Assembly: GCA_025617745.1 (NCBI GenBank)
Contig: CM046864.1
Location: 28,210,199 to 28,274,198, forward strand
From: Heliocidaris erythrogramma
Lineage: Eukaryota > Echinodermata > Echinoidea > Camarodonta > Echinometridae
Reading direction: 5' to 3'
Length of the DNA: 64,000 nt
Shown here: one piece after another, positions 34,201-45,009 of the stretch
How the letters are laid out: each line of letters begins with the position of its first letter
Position numbering within the stretch: position 1 is the stretch's first letter
Program-made: the position numbers and the translations under genes
Notes under the pieces: model-generated
Database searches by the model: none
Told to the model about the DNA's origin: nothing
The model's input: only the letters and a program-made list of their open reading frames with translations

Positions 34201-37200
34201 TCACACTTCACTTCTACTAAGAAAATCTGCTCCGACATTCTCGGATCCACGAATCGCCTCGATTCGGAAGCGAAACGGTTGTAGGGAGAGAGCCCACCTC
34301 ATGACCCTACTGTTGATGCATTTGGTGCGGTTAAGGTATAGGAGGGGCTGGTGATCAGTCTCAAGGATGAACTCCTTTCCCTCGAGGTACACCTGAAACT
34401 TACTGATTCCCCACACCAATGCCAAACACTCGCGTTCGATCGTGGAATATGCCTCTTCTCTCGGTAGGAGTTTCCGACTCGCATAAGCCACGGGGTGTTT
34501 CTCTCCATTGTGTTCTTGGAGGAGAACAGCACCGAGTCCTGTAGCCGATGCGTCTGTTCGGACAATGAACTTTTCCTGTAAATCAGGAAGACGTAGGATG
34601 GGGCTCTGGACAAGGCTTTCCTTCAAAGACTTGAAGGCTGCTTCTTCACTCTCACTCCACTTAATTTGGTTAGGTTCTCGATTTCTTGTCTTGTCCGTCA
34701 GTGGTGATGCAATAGTTGCGAAATTAGGGATGAACCTTCTGTAATAACTAGCCAGTCCGATGAAAGCACGCAGCTGCTTCTTCGTCTGTGGTCTAGCTGC
34801 ACTCTGGATCTTCTCAACCTTGTTCACCATAGGCTGCATCTTGCCTGCTTGGATCACATGGCCCAAGAACTCCACGTGCTTGCCTCCTAAGTGACACTTA
34901 CTGGGGCGCGCTGTCAAACCAGCTGCACGCAGTCTCTGGAGCAACTCGTTCAGGATAGCAAGATGTTCCTCCCACGTGGCTGTGTGGACGAGGATGTCAT
35001 CCAAGTAATTTGTGACGTGCTTCATTCCTGTTAGCAATAACCGCATCACTCTGCTAAATGTGGCAGGCGCGTTAACTAATCCGAATGGCATAACTCGGAA
35101 ATGATACAAGCCACTACAAGTTTGAAAAGCAGTCTTCTTCTTAGATTCTTCTGAAAGAGGAATCTGCCAGTATCCCTTACTGAGATCTATCTTAGAAAAG
35201 TAATGGGACCCAGACAAACCCGCAAAAATCTCATCAGTATTGGGAAGAGGTTCAGCATCAAAGACTGTGATGCGGTTCAACCGTCTGAAGTCTATACAAA
35301 AGCGATTGGTGCCATCTGGCTTCTTCACTATGACTATTGGAGATGAGTATGGAGAGTTTGACTTCTCAATAACCCCCATTTCGACCATCGTATCTACTTC
35401 CTCCTTGATAACATCACGAAGAGCATGAGGGACCGGATAAGGCTTCTGTCTAACCGGATCATCAGAAGTCAGCCGGATCGAGTGGGTACCTAAGTGTGTC
35501 TTGCCTGGAACATCTGTCATTACATCTTGGTAGTGACTAAGCATGCACTGTACCTGTCTTTTCTGTTGGGCTGATAACTCCGGACCCAGTTTGACATCTT
35601 CCATGGTCTCCTGAGCTTCCAAGACTGGAACATGCACCTTCATGTTACCTGGAATTGAAGAACTTTCACCTTCATTACTGTCATCTCCCTCAATGATTGA
35701 AGCAAGGGCGACCACCTCTAGAACTCCAGCGCTAATAGATTTGTCCTCTTCACTTGATGACTGAGAGATCACGTCTTTGTTCACTCGATCAATGTATCTC
35801 TTCAAGAGATTTGCATGAAATGTTTTAGACTTTCCATGTACATCTATCCTATAATCAAGATCACTGAGCTTGTACACTACCTTAAACGGACCTTTCCATT
35901 GTAGGAGCAGCTTGTTGTGATCTGTTGGAAGGAGGATCAAGACCTTGTCTCCAGGGGCAAACTTCCTCGGCCTACTCTTTGCGTTGTAGTACCCTACATT
36001 GCGTGACGTAGCCTTCCGCAACTCTTCCTGTGCGGCTTCCATGGTAGTCTCGAGCCTCTCTTTCAAGTCGACAACATATTGGTATGTCGTCTTCAACTCG
36101 GCATCTTGAGGCTTACCACTCCACAGCTCCCTGAGAATCTCTAACGGTCCTCTAACTTGCCTCCCATAAAGCAGCTCAAAGGGCGAGAAACGAAGTGAAG
36201 CTTGGGGTGCTGACCTGTATGCAAACATAACTGGTGCTAGGTAGCGATCCCAATCACTTGGCCGATCCGCACAAACCCTCTTGAGAATCTGCTTAAGAGT
36301 CTGGTTGAATCTCTCAACCAGCCCGTTACAAGCGGGGTGATAAGGTGTAGTAGTTAATTGTTTAATTGACAATAACCTGCCTACCTCCCTCATCATTTCA
36401 GAAGTAAACTGAGTACCACGGTCTGATAGGATCTCTTGTGGTACTCCCACTCGACAGAATACTTCTACCAATGCCTCGGCTACCGTAGCCGTGTCAATGT
36501 TTGGTAATGCCACCGCCTCAGGATATCTCGTTGCATAATCCACGATGGTAAGAACATACATATTCTTCCTAGCAGTAACTGGCTTAATGGGGCCTATCAA
36601 ATCAACAGCGACCCTAAGAAATGGGGTGTCAATAACTGGCATCTTACCAAGAGGCGCCCTAGGAATCCTTCCTTTTGACACAGTCCTCTGACATATGTCA
36701 CAAGAACGACAATACCGAACAACATCAGCTTGCACTCCAGGCCAATAAAAATTAGCTGAAATCTTCTCTTTGACCTTCTGAACACCTTGATGACCACCTA
36801 GAATGCCCTCATGAGCAAGCTTTAACACTGACTGCCTATATGGTTTGGGAACTACTAATTGCCTAACTGAATTTGCACTTAAAACAGACTTTGGCTTATA
36901 CACTCTATATAGCAATCCCTGATCCATAACAAAGTACGAGTTCTGTCTCTCATCATCAGTTACACTATCACAAGCTAACTCTCTAGCCCTCTTAAGAGTA
37001 GGATCACTCATCTGAGCCTCTTTTATATCTTCCGATGATACATCGGGAATAGCTGATGGAACTATAAGGGGACGTGGGGGACGACGAGCCTGCGCCGTCT
37101 GGGCTCTAGTCTGAACTGCCATACCCACATTCTCCTGTACCCCATTCTCAACACTACCTGGCTTCCAATTTGGAAGAGGATTTTCCATTGGTCGAACATT

Positions 37201-37818
37201 CTCAATGTTGCCAAGGATCACATCAAACACTGGGGATTCCACGCACAAGGCCTCTGCAGTACCAACAAACAATGGCGAGTTAATACTCACTCGAGCCGTG
37301 GGAAACCTACGCACTGTCCCATCGATTAACACACACTGTATATATCGACCTGTGAACTGTTCTGGTTCCACCAATGATTTCTTCACAACTATGCCTGAAC
37401 ACCCTGTATCACGGAGGATACTAACATCATGGGATCCTATTTTACCATCAACAATTGGAAGTTGGTCACGCCATCTCCTTTGACATGCGGCACACATAAT
37501 AGGAATGTCCCTAGCCTTATCGATCTGCATATCTACCTTGGAGGATGTCACACTAAAGGTGGGGAAAGTCAATAACATGCCAATCTCATTAGTGTCGGAA
37601 GATACACTACGATTACAAGTAGGGCATGAGCCTTCTGATTGTTTCACACTCTCCGACTTTTCCTTTCCACCCTCTTTGGACCTGGATCTACTCCTACGCT
37701 GACGACGCCTGCCAGGTGGACTAGCATCCTTCACACCACTCAGACTAGCTGCTTGAAGCCTAACTCTACATTTTGATGCAAGATGTCCCATCTTATTGCA
37801 TACATAACAAGGACCCAC
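34201..37818 (-). CDS. pol: Pol region: NC zinc knuckle, protease, integrase, RT, RNase H
   Basis: 1,205 residues counted from an internal ATG; the frame is open upstream to 37,974. It carries a CCHC knuckle at residues 4-17 (CYVCNKMGHLASKC) and a protease DTG at 137-139. Integrase has H336/H343 with C373/C376 and the catalytic triad D406, D466, E502 in D-35-E spacing, then a GPF module at 643-645. Reverse transcriptase runs about 770-960 with YLDD at 938-941 (34,996-35,007). RNase H has D1089, E1130 and D1155. All catalytic residues I can see are present. Integrase lies N-terminal to reverse transcriptase, unlike most Ty3/gypsy elements. Two CxxC pairs at 65-68 and 109-112, before the protease, may form an extra zinc site (inference). 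The ATG at 37,818 is probably not the native start, since gag lies upstream in the same frame. Confidence 0.93.
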   Translation of the reverse strand: MGPCYVCNKMGHLASKCRVRLQAASLSGVKDASPPGRRRQRRSRSRSKEGGKEKSESVKQSEGSCPTCNRSVSSDTNEIGMLLTFPTFSVTSSKVDMQIDKARDIPIMCAACQRRWRDQLPIVDGKIGSHDVSILRDTGCSGIVVKKSLVEPEQFTGRYIQCVLIDGTVRRFPTARVSINSPLFVGTAEALCVESPVFDVILGNIENVRPMENPLPNWKPGSVENGVQENVGMAVQTRAQTAQARRPPRPLIVPSAIPDVSSEDIKEAQMSDPTLKRARELACDSVTDDERQNSYFVMDQGLLYRVYKPKSVLSANSVRQLVVPKPYRQSVLKLAHEGILGGHQGVQKVKEKISANFYWPGVQADVVRYCRSCDICQRTVSKGRIPRAPLGKMPVIDTPFLRVAVDLIGPIKPVTARKNMYVLTIVDYATRYPEAVALPNIDTATVAEALVEVFCRVGVPQEILSDRGTQFTSEMMREVGRLLSIKQLTTTPYHPACNGLVERFNQTLKQILKRVCADRPSDWDRYLAPVMFAYRSAPQASLRFSPFELLYGRQVRGPLEILRELWSGKPQDAELKTTYQYVVDLKERLETTMEAAQEELRKATSRNVGYYNAKSRPRKFAPGDKVLILLPTDHNKLLLQWKGPFKVVYKLSDLDYRIDVHGKSKTFHANLLKRYIDRVNKDVISQSSSEEDKSISAGVLEVVALASIIEGDDSNEGESSSIPGNMKVHVPVLEAQETMEDVKLGPELSAQQKRQVQCMLSHYQDVMTDVPGKTHLGTHSIRLTSDDPVRQKPYPVPHALRDVIKEEVDTMVEMGVIEKSNSPYSSPIVIVKKPDGTNRFCIDFRRLNRITVFDAEPLPNTDEIFAGLSGSHYFSKIDLSKGYWQIPLSEESKKKTAFQTCSGLYHFRVMPFGLVNAPATFSRVMRLLLTGMKHVTNYLDDILVHTATWEEHLAILNELLQRLRAAGLTARPSKCHLGGKHVEFLGHVIQAGKMQPMVNKVEKIQSAARPQTKKQLRAFIGLASYYRRFIPNFATIASPLTDKTRNREPNQIKWSESEEAAFKSLKESLVQSPILRLPDLQEKFIVRTDASATGLGAVLLQEHNGEKHPVAYASRKLLPREEAYSTIERECLALVWGISKFQVYLEGKEFILETDHQPLLYLNRTKCINSRVMRWALSLQPFRFRIEAIRGSENVGADFLSRSEV

Positions 37819-37974
37819 CTGCCTACGGGCTGTAGGTGAACCTTTTGGTTCATTTCTACTTTTACTCTCATGATTTGGATTGAGAGGAGATGCACTAGAC
37901 TGGGCTCTAGATTTACGACTATCTTGGAGGTTCTTTTTTGGAACTCCAAAATAACCACCATGAGCTTCTACATA

Positions 37975-38688
37975 TTATATGTCAGCCATGTTTCCCATCT
38001 CACTTATAGTTTTGGGCTTTCTCTCTTTAAGGAACAATGCCAATGCTTGACCTCCTTTTTCAATTAATTGTTGTCTAAGGAGCATATCGACCAAACCATC
38101 GAAAGAACGCTCACACTCGGACAACTCAATCCATCTCTCTAAATAATGGTCTAATCTAACCACAAACTGACTAGGAGTCTCTCCTGACTCTGGATTCGAA
38201 AATCTGAACTTCTTACGGAAATCATCTGCAGTAAGTTCAAATCTCTTAAGCAATGCATCCTTGAGTGATGCATAGTCCTTAACCTTATCACTCGGAAGCC
38301 TGGAAAACACATCTAGTGCCTTACCCTGTAAAAGTGCGCTAAGACTAATGGCCCAAGTAGAATGAGGCCAACCTTGGTTCTCAGCATAACGCTCAAATCT
38401 ATTCAAATATGCGTCCATACTGTCCTTTCCTTCATTGAATGGAGGGAGTTTAGGGGATGGGGCCAAAAAACGACGGTCACCTACATTCTCATTACCATTT
38501 GACTCTTGCTCCTTCTGGAGACGAGCCATCTCTAATTTCTTTTCCCATAATTCTAACTCTTGTTGTCTATCTTCCCTAGCTGCCTTACGTTCATCTCTGG
38601 CTAACTTCTCTCTTTTCTCTACAAAAGCTACCAGAGCTTCACCTGAATATCCTAACTCTTTCCCTAAATCAAACAATTTAGTATCCAT
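37975..38688 (-). CDS. gag: Gag, N-terminal part ending at an in-frame TAA
   Basis: 237 residues. The N-terminal third is charged and coiled-coil-like (REDRQQELELWEKKLEM). It is followed by a retrotransposon-gag capsid-like segment (DAYLNRFERYAENQGW, then LQGKALDVFSRLPSD and LKDALLKRFEL). The first ATG after the leader is used. The frame meets TAA at 37,975-37,977 but continues in exactly the same frame into the zinc knuckle and pol. The stop therefore splits capsid from nucleocapsid. Either it is a nonsense mutation in this copy or pol is made by readthrough. Confidence 0.85.
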   Translation of the reverse strand: MDTKLFDLGKELGYSGEALVAFVEKREKLARDERKAAREDRQQELELWEKKLEMARLQKEQESNGNENVGDRRFLAPSPKLPPFNEGKDSMDAYLNRFERYAENQGWPHSTWAISLSALLQGKALDVFSRLPSDKVKDYASLKDALLKRFELTADDFRKKFRFSNPESGETPSQFVVRLDHYLERWIELSECERSFDGLVDMLLRQQLIEKGGQALALFLKERKPKTISEMGNMADI

Positions 38689-39110
38689 TTTAATAATTTA
38701 TCAAATTATACGCAACCTGTTAAAAGAAATCAATTGTATCTTTGTACCAGTTTCTGGGTGTGTAGCTATGGCCTTACAATTACCTCAACTCACCGAGGTC
38801 CCTATATGCTTGCTTACTTCGCTCGCTTGCTTTGCTTGCCAATCCTGACTGCGACCGTGCATCAACCTGTCAGTGCCTCGGCAAACGGTCCTATCTCCTT
38901 TACAGAAGTGGCCACACTACTTTCCTGAAATGGAATGACAAAGAGAAGCAGTAAACATGTATTCCTGCAATGATCAACAATTGACAGTCCCAATATGATT
39001 CTCCCACAAAATAAGTATGAGTGCTATAAGGAAGTTTCACTTTATTCCTAACGATTTAACAGATTTGCGAGGGTCCCTGCAAAATATTGGAATTGTTACA
39101 GCTAAATATC
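38689..39110 (-). other. Leader between primer-binding site and gag
   Basis: About 420 nt with no long frame on the element strand. It would contain the packaging signal, which cannot be identified by eye. Confidence 0.6.
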
Positions 39111-39128
39111 CTCCCGGACAAGCCCCCA
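39111..39128 (-). promoter_or_regulatory. tRNA primer-binding site, tRNA-Pro-like
   Basis: On the minus strand TGGGGGCTTGTCCGGGAG lies five nt downstream of the 5' LTR end. It begins with the TGG expected to pair with a tRNA CCA end. It closely resembles the proline-tRNA primer-binding site known from murine leukaemia-type viruses, with a difference near the middle. Confidence 0.75.
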
Positions 39129-39134
39129 TAAATG

Positions 39135-40605
39135 TAAAAGTTACATTGACTTTGTTAAATCTACGGGCTATTTAGCCACCCAATAAATTACCAGGAACAA
39201 ATTCAGTATAATTGGTATGTCTTTATTATAATTACATAAAATACTTCTGGAAGTTATATAATTCGAAAGTATATACTTAATGAGTTTCTCAATGAAATAA
39301 AATATAATTAAGGAAACATCCGACAGTTCATTACAGTTCAAAGTCTATCAATGGATGAATTGAAGAAAAACGTATTACATAACGTGATGCTGTGAAAGAT
39401 GGTCTGTCGAAGGACGACTAACTAAAAGAAATATGTTGCGACGACACTCGGTCGGTGTAGACTACCAGTGCAGACGTGAAGAAATGGGAAGGAAGACCTC
39501 TTGGTGAGAAATGAGCTGTCTAAACCGTAACCCTGAAGATATGTCTCTGTCTAGACCCGAAGAAACCCGAAGTCGCTTGAAGGGACGTGATCATGATGGT
39601 GAACAGGACCGTGAAGAAGTGATAACCATGAATATGGCCCTGCCCAGTTCCATGACATCGATGATACTGACAACGAAGGGGACGACCATGGGGACGACCC
39701 TGGAGTAACCGCCGTCTAAAGAGAATGACCATTCCAAAACTATATGGCCTACCATATACACTTGAAATTCAAATGTATTAAACTGATACTTTTGATAATT
39801 TCCTTCTAATTCAAATGTCTTTCATTAAAATTACCCTATAATAATCACCAATAGTGATTATATCTATGTCAGCACTTCAACCTGTGCTGTGAGCCATTAC
39901 CTACTATACTGACTTTAATATAGCTGCAAATAATCTAATATGATCAGTACATTAAACTGCCTGTTATAATTCAATGACATTGAATAATTAATATATGACA
40001 TTACAAATGGAAAGTGATTGAAAATACTTGTAGGAAAACTAATACAATTGTCATTTGGTATTGGAAGGGTGATATAAAATAATTATCACTTATGCAAAAG
40101 AACTTACAATTCGGCCTTGAGGAGAGAGAACCTCAACCTGGCACTGAAACGGCTGCTGCTGGCTGCCCCTATAGTGCTGGCTGCTAACAGTAAAGCTGCG
40201 GCGGCTGCTGGCCGCGCCTACTCATGCCGGCTGTAAAACCTGCTGCAGAGACAGAACCCTCAATATGGTCCTACTCGTCTGGCAACTAAATCAAGACTGC
40301 CCTGAGCCTTGCTACCTTGCTTACACACCCAGTGAAAGTATTCAAATGGTACAAAGTACAATAGACACAACAGCTGTCCATAAAGACTATACACATTCCA
40401 AACCTATAGAATGCCTGGCTAGGCTATTAGGAAATGATACAGGTTGTTTGCTTGCCTGGTTATACTAAACAAAGGCTACAACTATGCTCACTCTGCACAT
40501 CAAAGAAAGCAATCTGAGGATGACTTCAGTCCATCAGGTTGCCTATTAACAAAACCCCTACTGTATTATGTACTAATTTTCCACACCTGGGATAAAATTC
40601 TTACA
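39135..40605 (-). repeat. Right LTR (5' LTR of the element)
   Basis: Length is 1,471 bp. It reads taca at its outer end (TGTA in element orientation), and its inner end tgtaaaag supplies the canonical terminal CA on the minus strand if 39,134 is included. It should hold the promoter and polyadenylation signal; I could not place a TATA box confidently. Confidence 0.9.
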
Positions 40606-41047
40606 AGATGCTATGTCAGAAATGCTCCAGCATCACAGGAAAAGAAAGGTACTGAAAATCTGTTGTATGAAAACACACGATGCTACTGTTAGCAAGTACA
40701 AAACAGAGAGATACTGTACATACCAGTGTCTGTTGTTTGGCTTGTTTTAGGTGATTGATGATTGACTGATGATGTCATGATATGAACACACTAGACTCCA
40801 AAGGATTTTTTAGGGCGGGGCTTAGCAGGTAAAATAAAATGATTACAAAAAATATTTAAAAATATATGACACATATTCAGATCAAATGGTTGTAAATTTT
40901 TTGATGTACAGAACAATACACATCATCAAAGATCAACATGCTATGTGGTACTTGCTTTCCATATGCCCTTTAACATCTGGTTCGAAAGAAGCAGGCTGAT
41001 AAAAAAAATCTTGCTTAGGGATACAAGTGCAGTGCTGGACGCTAATT

Positions 41048-41404
41048 TTTTTTTCCCACGAACTTTTTGTCCCTGTCCTCCCTGGCGCATGCGCACCTGA
41101 TCCTTTCCGATCTAAATCAAATTCGCAATCATAGGGTTTATTCCGTAAGCGATATAATGACGGTTGCTCCCAGCGTCTTGCTGTGGCGAGATGCGTTAGC
41201 CCTCGGGCATTTAAACTGAGGTATGTGGGTTCGACTCTCAGTTTGGACATTACAAAAATAACGTTTTGTATTTTTATTATTACTAAAAGTAGGATGAAAC
41301 TTTGAAACCCCATACCACTCCAACTCCAAGCATTGTTGGGCTATTTCAAAGTTGCGCATGCGTCAAGGACGATAGTGACAAAAAGTTCGTGGGAAAAAAA
41401 TTTC
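41048..41404. mobile_element. TIR element with tRNA-like interior (copy B)
   Basis: Same as 26,113-26,477. The right inverted end here reads acaaaaagttcgtggg, a perfect complement to the left end over this stretch. Confidence 0.55.
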
Positions 41405-41867
41405 GCGGGGCTCGAACCCACGACCTTCGCGTCTCAAGTCAAGTGTTTAAACCACATAGCTAGTATTTAAATTAATGTATTCCTAGTAACGGTATAAATA
41501 GGTCGCAAATTAAACATGTAATAATTACAGAATGTTTACATTCGAAAATGAGATCCGTCGGGCTTCTACGTTTCTCATTCATTATGTTTAACTGCAATAT
41601 GTGCAATATAGAGACAGTGGTTAGACTCACCCGACACTATGCTTATTTTTCAGAGCAACATAGACAATAGGGCGACTTCCCTTTCACTGTGCTTATCTTT
41701 AAGTGCATCATAGACACTGGTTCGACCACATCATTAGGGCTACTTCCCTTTCACTGTGCTTATCTTTAAGTGCATCAAAGACCCTAGATCGACCCCCATC
41801 ATTGTGCTTATCTGTAAGTACATCATATACCCTGGTTCGACCCCCCCCCCCGTATGCTTATCTGTAA

Positions 41868-42048
41868 GCAGGGGCCTGGGAGCCGGGGGTGCAGTGATTT
41901 TTTGAGGGGGTGTATACGCCCTAGAAGGCTGAGGATGCTGTAGCTAAAAAGTAGTTAAAAAGAGACCCTAAAATGTTGAGGACCTTTTTTTGGGGGGGGG
42001 GGGGGCTCACAGCACCCCCAGTAACAAAATCGTTCCCAGGCCCCTGTC
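41868..42048. mobile_element. Foldback element GGGGCCTG family (copy B)
   Basis: Ends ggggcctgggagccgggg and gttcccaggcccc. It is longer than copy A by the block gggtgtatacgccctagaag, so copy A has an internal deletion or this copy an insertion. Confidence 0.6.
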
Positions 42049-42304
42049 TGTAAGTGCACCGTAGAAACTGTTTCGACCTCGATCATTGTGTTTATTTTAA
42101 AATACAACATTATACAGGCCCTCCGTTGGCGAGCAGAGGTCCGCTTTAAAAAAAAGAAAGATAAATAAAAAAAAAAGTAGGGGGAGGGGAGAGATGATGG
42201 AAAGGAAAATAACGCGATGAAATATCGGTCTTTCCATAGTATATGTTCGCGCTTCACATTTGACCCAAATAATTCTGACTACGCTCATGCCCATACCCTT
42301 GTAT

Positions 42305-42500
42305 TGGCAGAGATGTTGTGGATCAGTAGATAAGTCCCCGGCCTGTGAACCACGAGGTCCGGGGTTCGAATCCCACCACAGCACTAGCGTCTTTTGGCAA
42401 GACGTTAATCTACATTTGCCACTCTCCACCCAGGTGTTAAATGGGTACCCGGTAGGATGTGAAAGTTAATGTCGTTTGCTTAGCAATGAGAGCGTCACTG
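42305..42500 (+). repeat. tRNA-derived SINE (copy B)
   Basis: Duplicate of 27,355-27,560. It carries ggggttcgaatcccacc and the body ccaggtgttaaatgggtacc. Confidence 0.65.
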
Positions 42501-44283
42501 TATGGTAGGAAACGTGCGTAGATAAACGATCATTATTTTTCATAATTAGATTAGTTGGATGGTTATAGATATTTTGCTATACTAAGCACGACTTTATTAG
42601 GCAATTCTGCTTAATAGTAAAAACAGTTTAGAAGAAAAATAAAACTATTAGCCATCATGGTATTCGTTGCGATCATCGATCATTAACCATAGGAGTTTTC
42701 CTTTCATCAGGACTCTATTCCCTACCCCCTCCTCCAGCTAATTCCACCACCGCTATTATTTGTGCAATATTATATAAACGCATTGATGTTGTTATAACAT
42801 GGAGCTTTAGATCAACTCCCCTCATCATCATGCTGGTCCCCACCCCAACCATGCACCCCTACCGCTCCCTCAATCTACCCCTCTCACCAGGCTATCACTC
42901 TCTCATTCATTCAGCTTTTGTTGTGTTCTCGTGTTGAATCGTTTCTTGTTTGATTCTATGTTTGTTTTGCTTGATTCTTATAAAAAAAATACATCTCCAA
43001 TATTTCTCTGAAAAAATAAAGACGCTAAAATGTAGTAAGGGAATCATTTATGAATCCCTTGACCTCTCTCCACTCATGTTTAATTTATTCACGTCATATT
43101 CAAAATTATATCTACGATCTGCCTCACTAACTAGGCCTAGGCTAATGCAAATAAGAAACTATTGAATATTGAATATTGGGAGATAAGAGGGCGCGGGGAA
43201 AAAATAAGTTAGAAGTATCAAGTAGATCAGATCCTCCCATCATAATGTTTGCTCACACCTGCTCTGTCACTCCATCCCTCTTACTCCTTTTCAACTCTCC
43301 CTTCTCTCACATTCCTCTCTCCGATTTCGATTTCGATATTCGGGACGGATTGACCAATTGATCACGTGACCAATCTCTTTAAAATACAAAACCTCATGGT
43401 TATGGGGACCTCCCAGCTCACCGACAAAACATAGAAATGAATATTGTTGGGAAATGTAGAAAGGCAACTGGATGAGAGAAAGAAAATGAATACAATACAA
43501 CAGGTACTATACAGGTAGATAGCAAAGAACATGGAAAAATCAAAGAAACACGTAAGGAAATAGCGATAATTGAGAAATACATAAGGAAGGATAAAAAGAT
43601 AAATAAGAAGGGGTATAAACACACATCAACTACATAATGATAAAGGGACATAAGAAAACACAAAGAAATCTACAAAGAAAGATAAAAAAAGGAGAGAAGG
43701 AAAATAGACAGAGTAGAAGAGACGGAAAGAAAAACACAAAGAAAATGAAATGCATAAGCAAAGAAAGAAATAATGAGAGGGAAAACAAATATATGAATAG
43801 GGAATTAAGTGTAAAAACCGAAAAAGAGAGAAAGAAAATAGGAAATATAGGAAAGAAATACGGAAAATACGAAGAGAAATTGTATGCAACATGACACTTT
43901 ACAATCATCAAGCAAAACAAACGTACCTCAAAACAACATACGATTTAACATGAGAACGCAAAAGGAGTTGAGTGAGTGAGATGGATAAGACAGACAGAGA
44001 GAGGGAGATAGAGATTTGATGATTGAGAAGGACGGGTGAGGAGAAGAGAGTTGCGAAAAAGAAAGAACAGGAGAGAGATATGGCGGCGGGAATAGTTTAG
44101 AAAGAGCGGTAATAAGAAAGCGATAGTGGTAAGATGGGTTGTTGAGAGGCAGAGAGTGAGAGAGCGAGAGAGAGAGAAATAGAGATCTGATGTATGGAAA
44201 GGACGAGACGATGAGAAGAAAGTTGGAAAAGGGAAAGGAAAAAAAAGAGGGCGAGAAAGGTTTAGAGTGGTAAGATTTTGAGA

Positions 44284-44790
44284 GATGTGAGGGCGGGAAG
44301 ATTTTAGAAAGAAGAAATGATAAAACGATAAATTGAAAGAGTGGAGGTAGGGTGGGGTAGGGGCCAGAAACTATGACGATGAGGGGAGATGATCTAGAGT
44401 TCTGTATTATATCGAATAATATATATTCCTATAACAACAGTTTGTTTATTATGCTAAGAATGAACCCAATTCCGATTTTACTGTTACATATTATTGTTCG
44501 ATGTCAATATCATTTAATATGTATTAATTGTTTCTGGAATGATAATCAAGCTATCAGCTATCACTTTCTATGTTATACTGCCATGTAAACTCTCTCTTCT
44601 TCCCTTCGACCCTATGGAGATTATATTGTGTTGGTACATCTTTCGGTAGATAAGGTAACAACTGCTCTAATTATTTATATTCCCCTGATTGATGAACTGG
44701 GCTTTAACCATGCTTAAGTAAATAAATAAGTCAAATAAAATATACAAATAATAGCAGTAGTGGCACGAGCAGGAGAAGGGGGGGGGGGCT
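44284..44790. other. Unassigned stretch
   Basis: Begins with residual purine-rich sequence, then AT-rich. The open frame at 44,373-44,588 shows no domain resemblance. Confidence 0.35.
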
Positions 44791-44792
44791 AC

Positions 44793-45003
44793 ACTCTTAG
44801 AAATATTGGGCAAAATTTTACCCAAATTTTACCCAACATGAGGGTCCTTATGAGTCCGACCAACTTTTGGGTAAACTTTACCAATTTCATTCTTATTTTT
44901 GACCAATGTTAGGTAAATGCATGTAAAAGTTGAGCAAGATTTAACCAACCTATGCCCAATCTTCATTTACCCAGTGGCATTTACCCAACATTTCTAAGAG
45001 TGT
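44793..45003. mobile_element. MITE with CACTCTTAGAAAT ends
   Basis: The left end cactcttagaaatattgggc faces the right end acccaacatttctaagagtg, flanked by TA on both sides. The interior is also rich in ttacccaa and ttgggtaa motifs. TA target and end sequence suit a mariner/Tc-type non-autonomous element (inference). Confidence 0.75.
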
Positions 45004-45009
45004 ATAGAG

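Larger units (their letters stand above)
32464..40605 (-). mobile_element. Gmr1-type Ty3/gypsy LTR retrotransposon
   Basis: About 8.1 kb on the minus strand: 5' LTR (right), primer-binding site, leader, gag, pol, polypurine tract, 3' LTR (left). The pol frame reads zinc knuckle, aspartic protease, integrase with GPY/F module, reverse transcriptase, RNase H. Integrase before reverse transcriptase is the Ty1/copia-like order described for the deuterostome Gmr1 group within Ty3/gypsy. No envelope-like frame follows pol. The LTRs differ at only about nine positions by eye over 1,471 bp with no net indel, so the insertion is young. No clear target duplication is visible: flanks are cacataaa-side gtcaaca at the left and agatgct at the right. 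Confidence 0.93.
32128..40969. mobile_element. TTAA-flanked foldback element, split by an LTR retrotransposon
   Basis: TTAA at 32,124-32,127 and 40,970-40,973 flank ends that read AGGGCATATGGAAAGC in both orientations. The inverted arms are about 300 bp each (32,128-32,425 and 40,670-40,969) and look about 95 per cent alike. Without the retrotransposon the element is roughly 700 bp and has no coding capacity. Copy A of the duplication supplies the empty site, with a single TTAA. TTAA duplication suggests mobilisation by a piggyBac-like transposase (inference). Confidence 0.85.
40974..44282 (+). repeat. Segmental duplication copy B, right part
   Basis: Matches about 26,046-29,365 in direct orientation, including the TIR element, GGGGCCTG element, SINE and GA-rich tract. 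A difference near 42,690-42,790 replaces 27,775-27,885. Confidence 0.85.

Noticed and set aside
34070-34354. Open frame opposite the pol C-terminus and many shorter frames opposite pol
   Set aside because: Antisense shadows of the pol frame.
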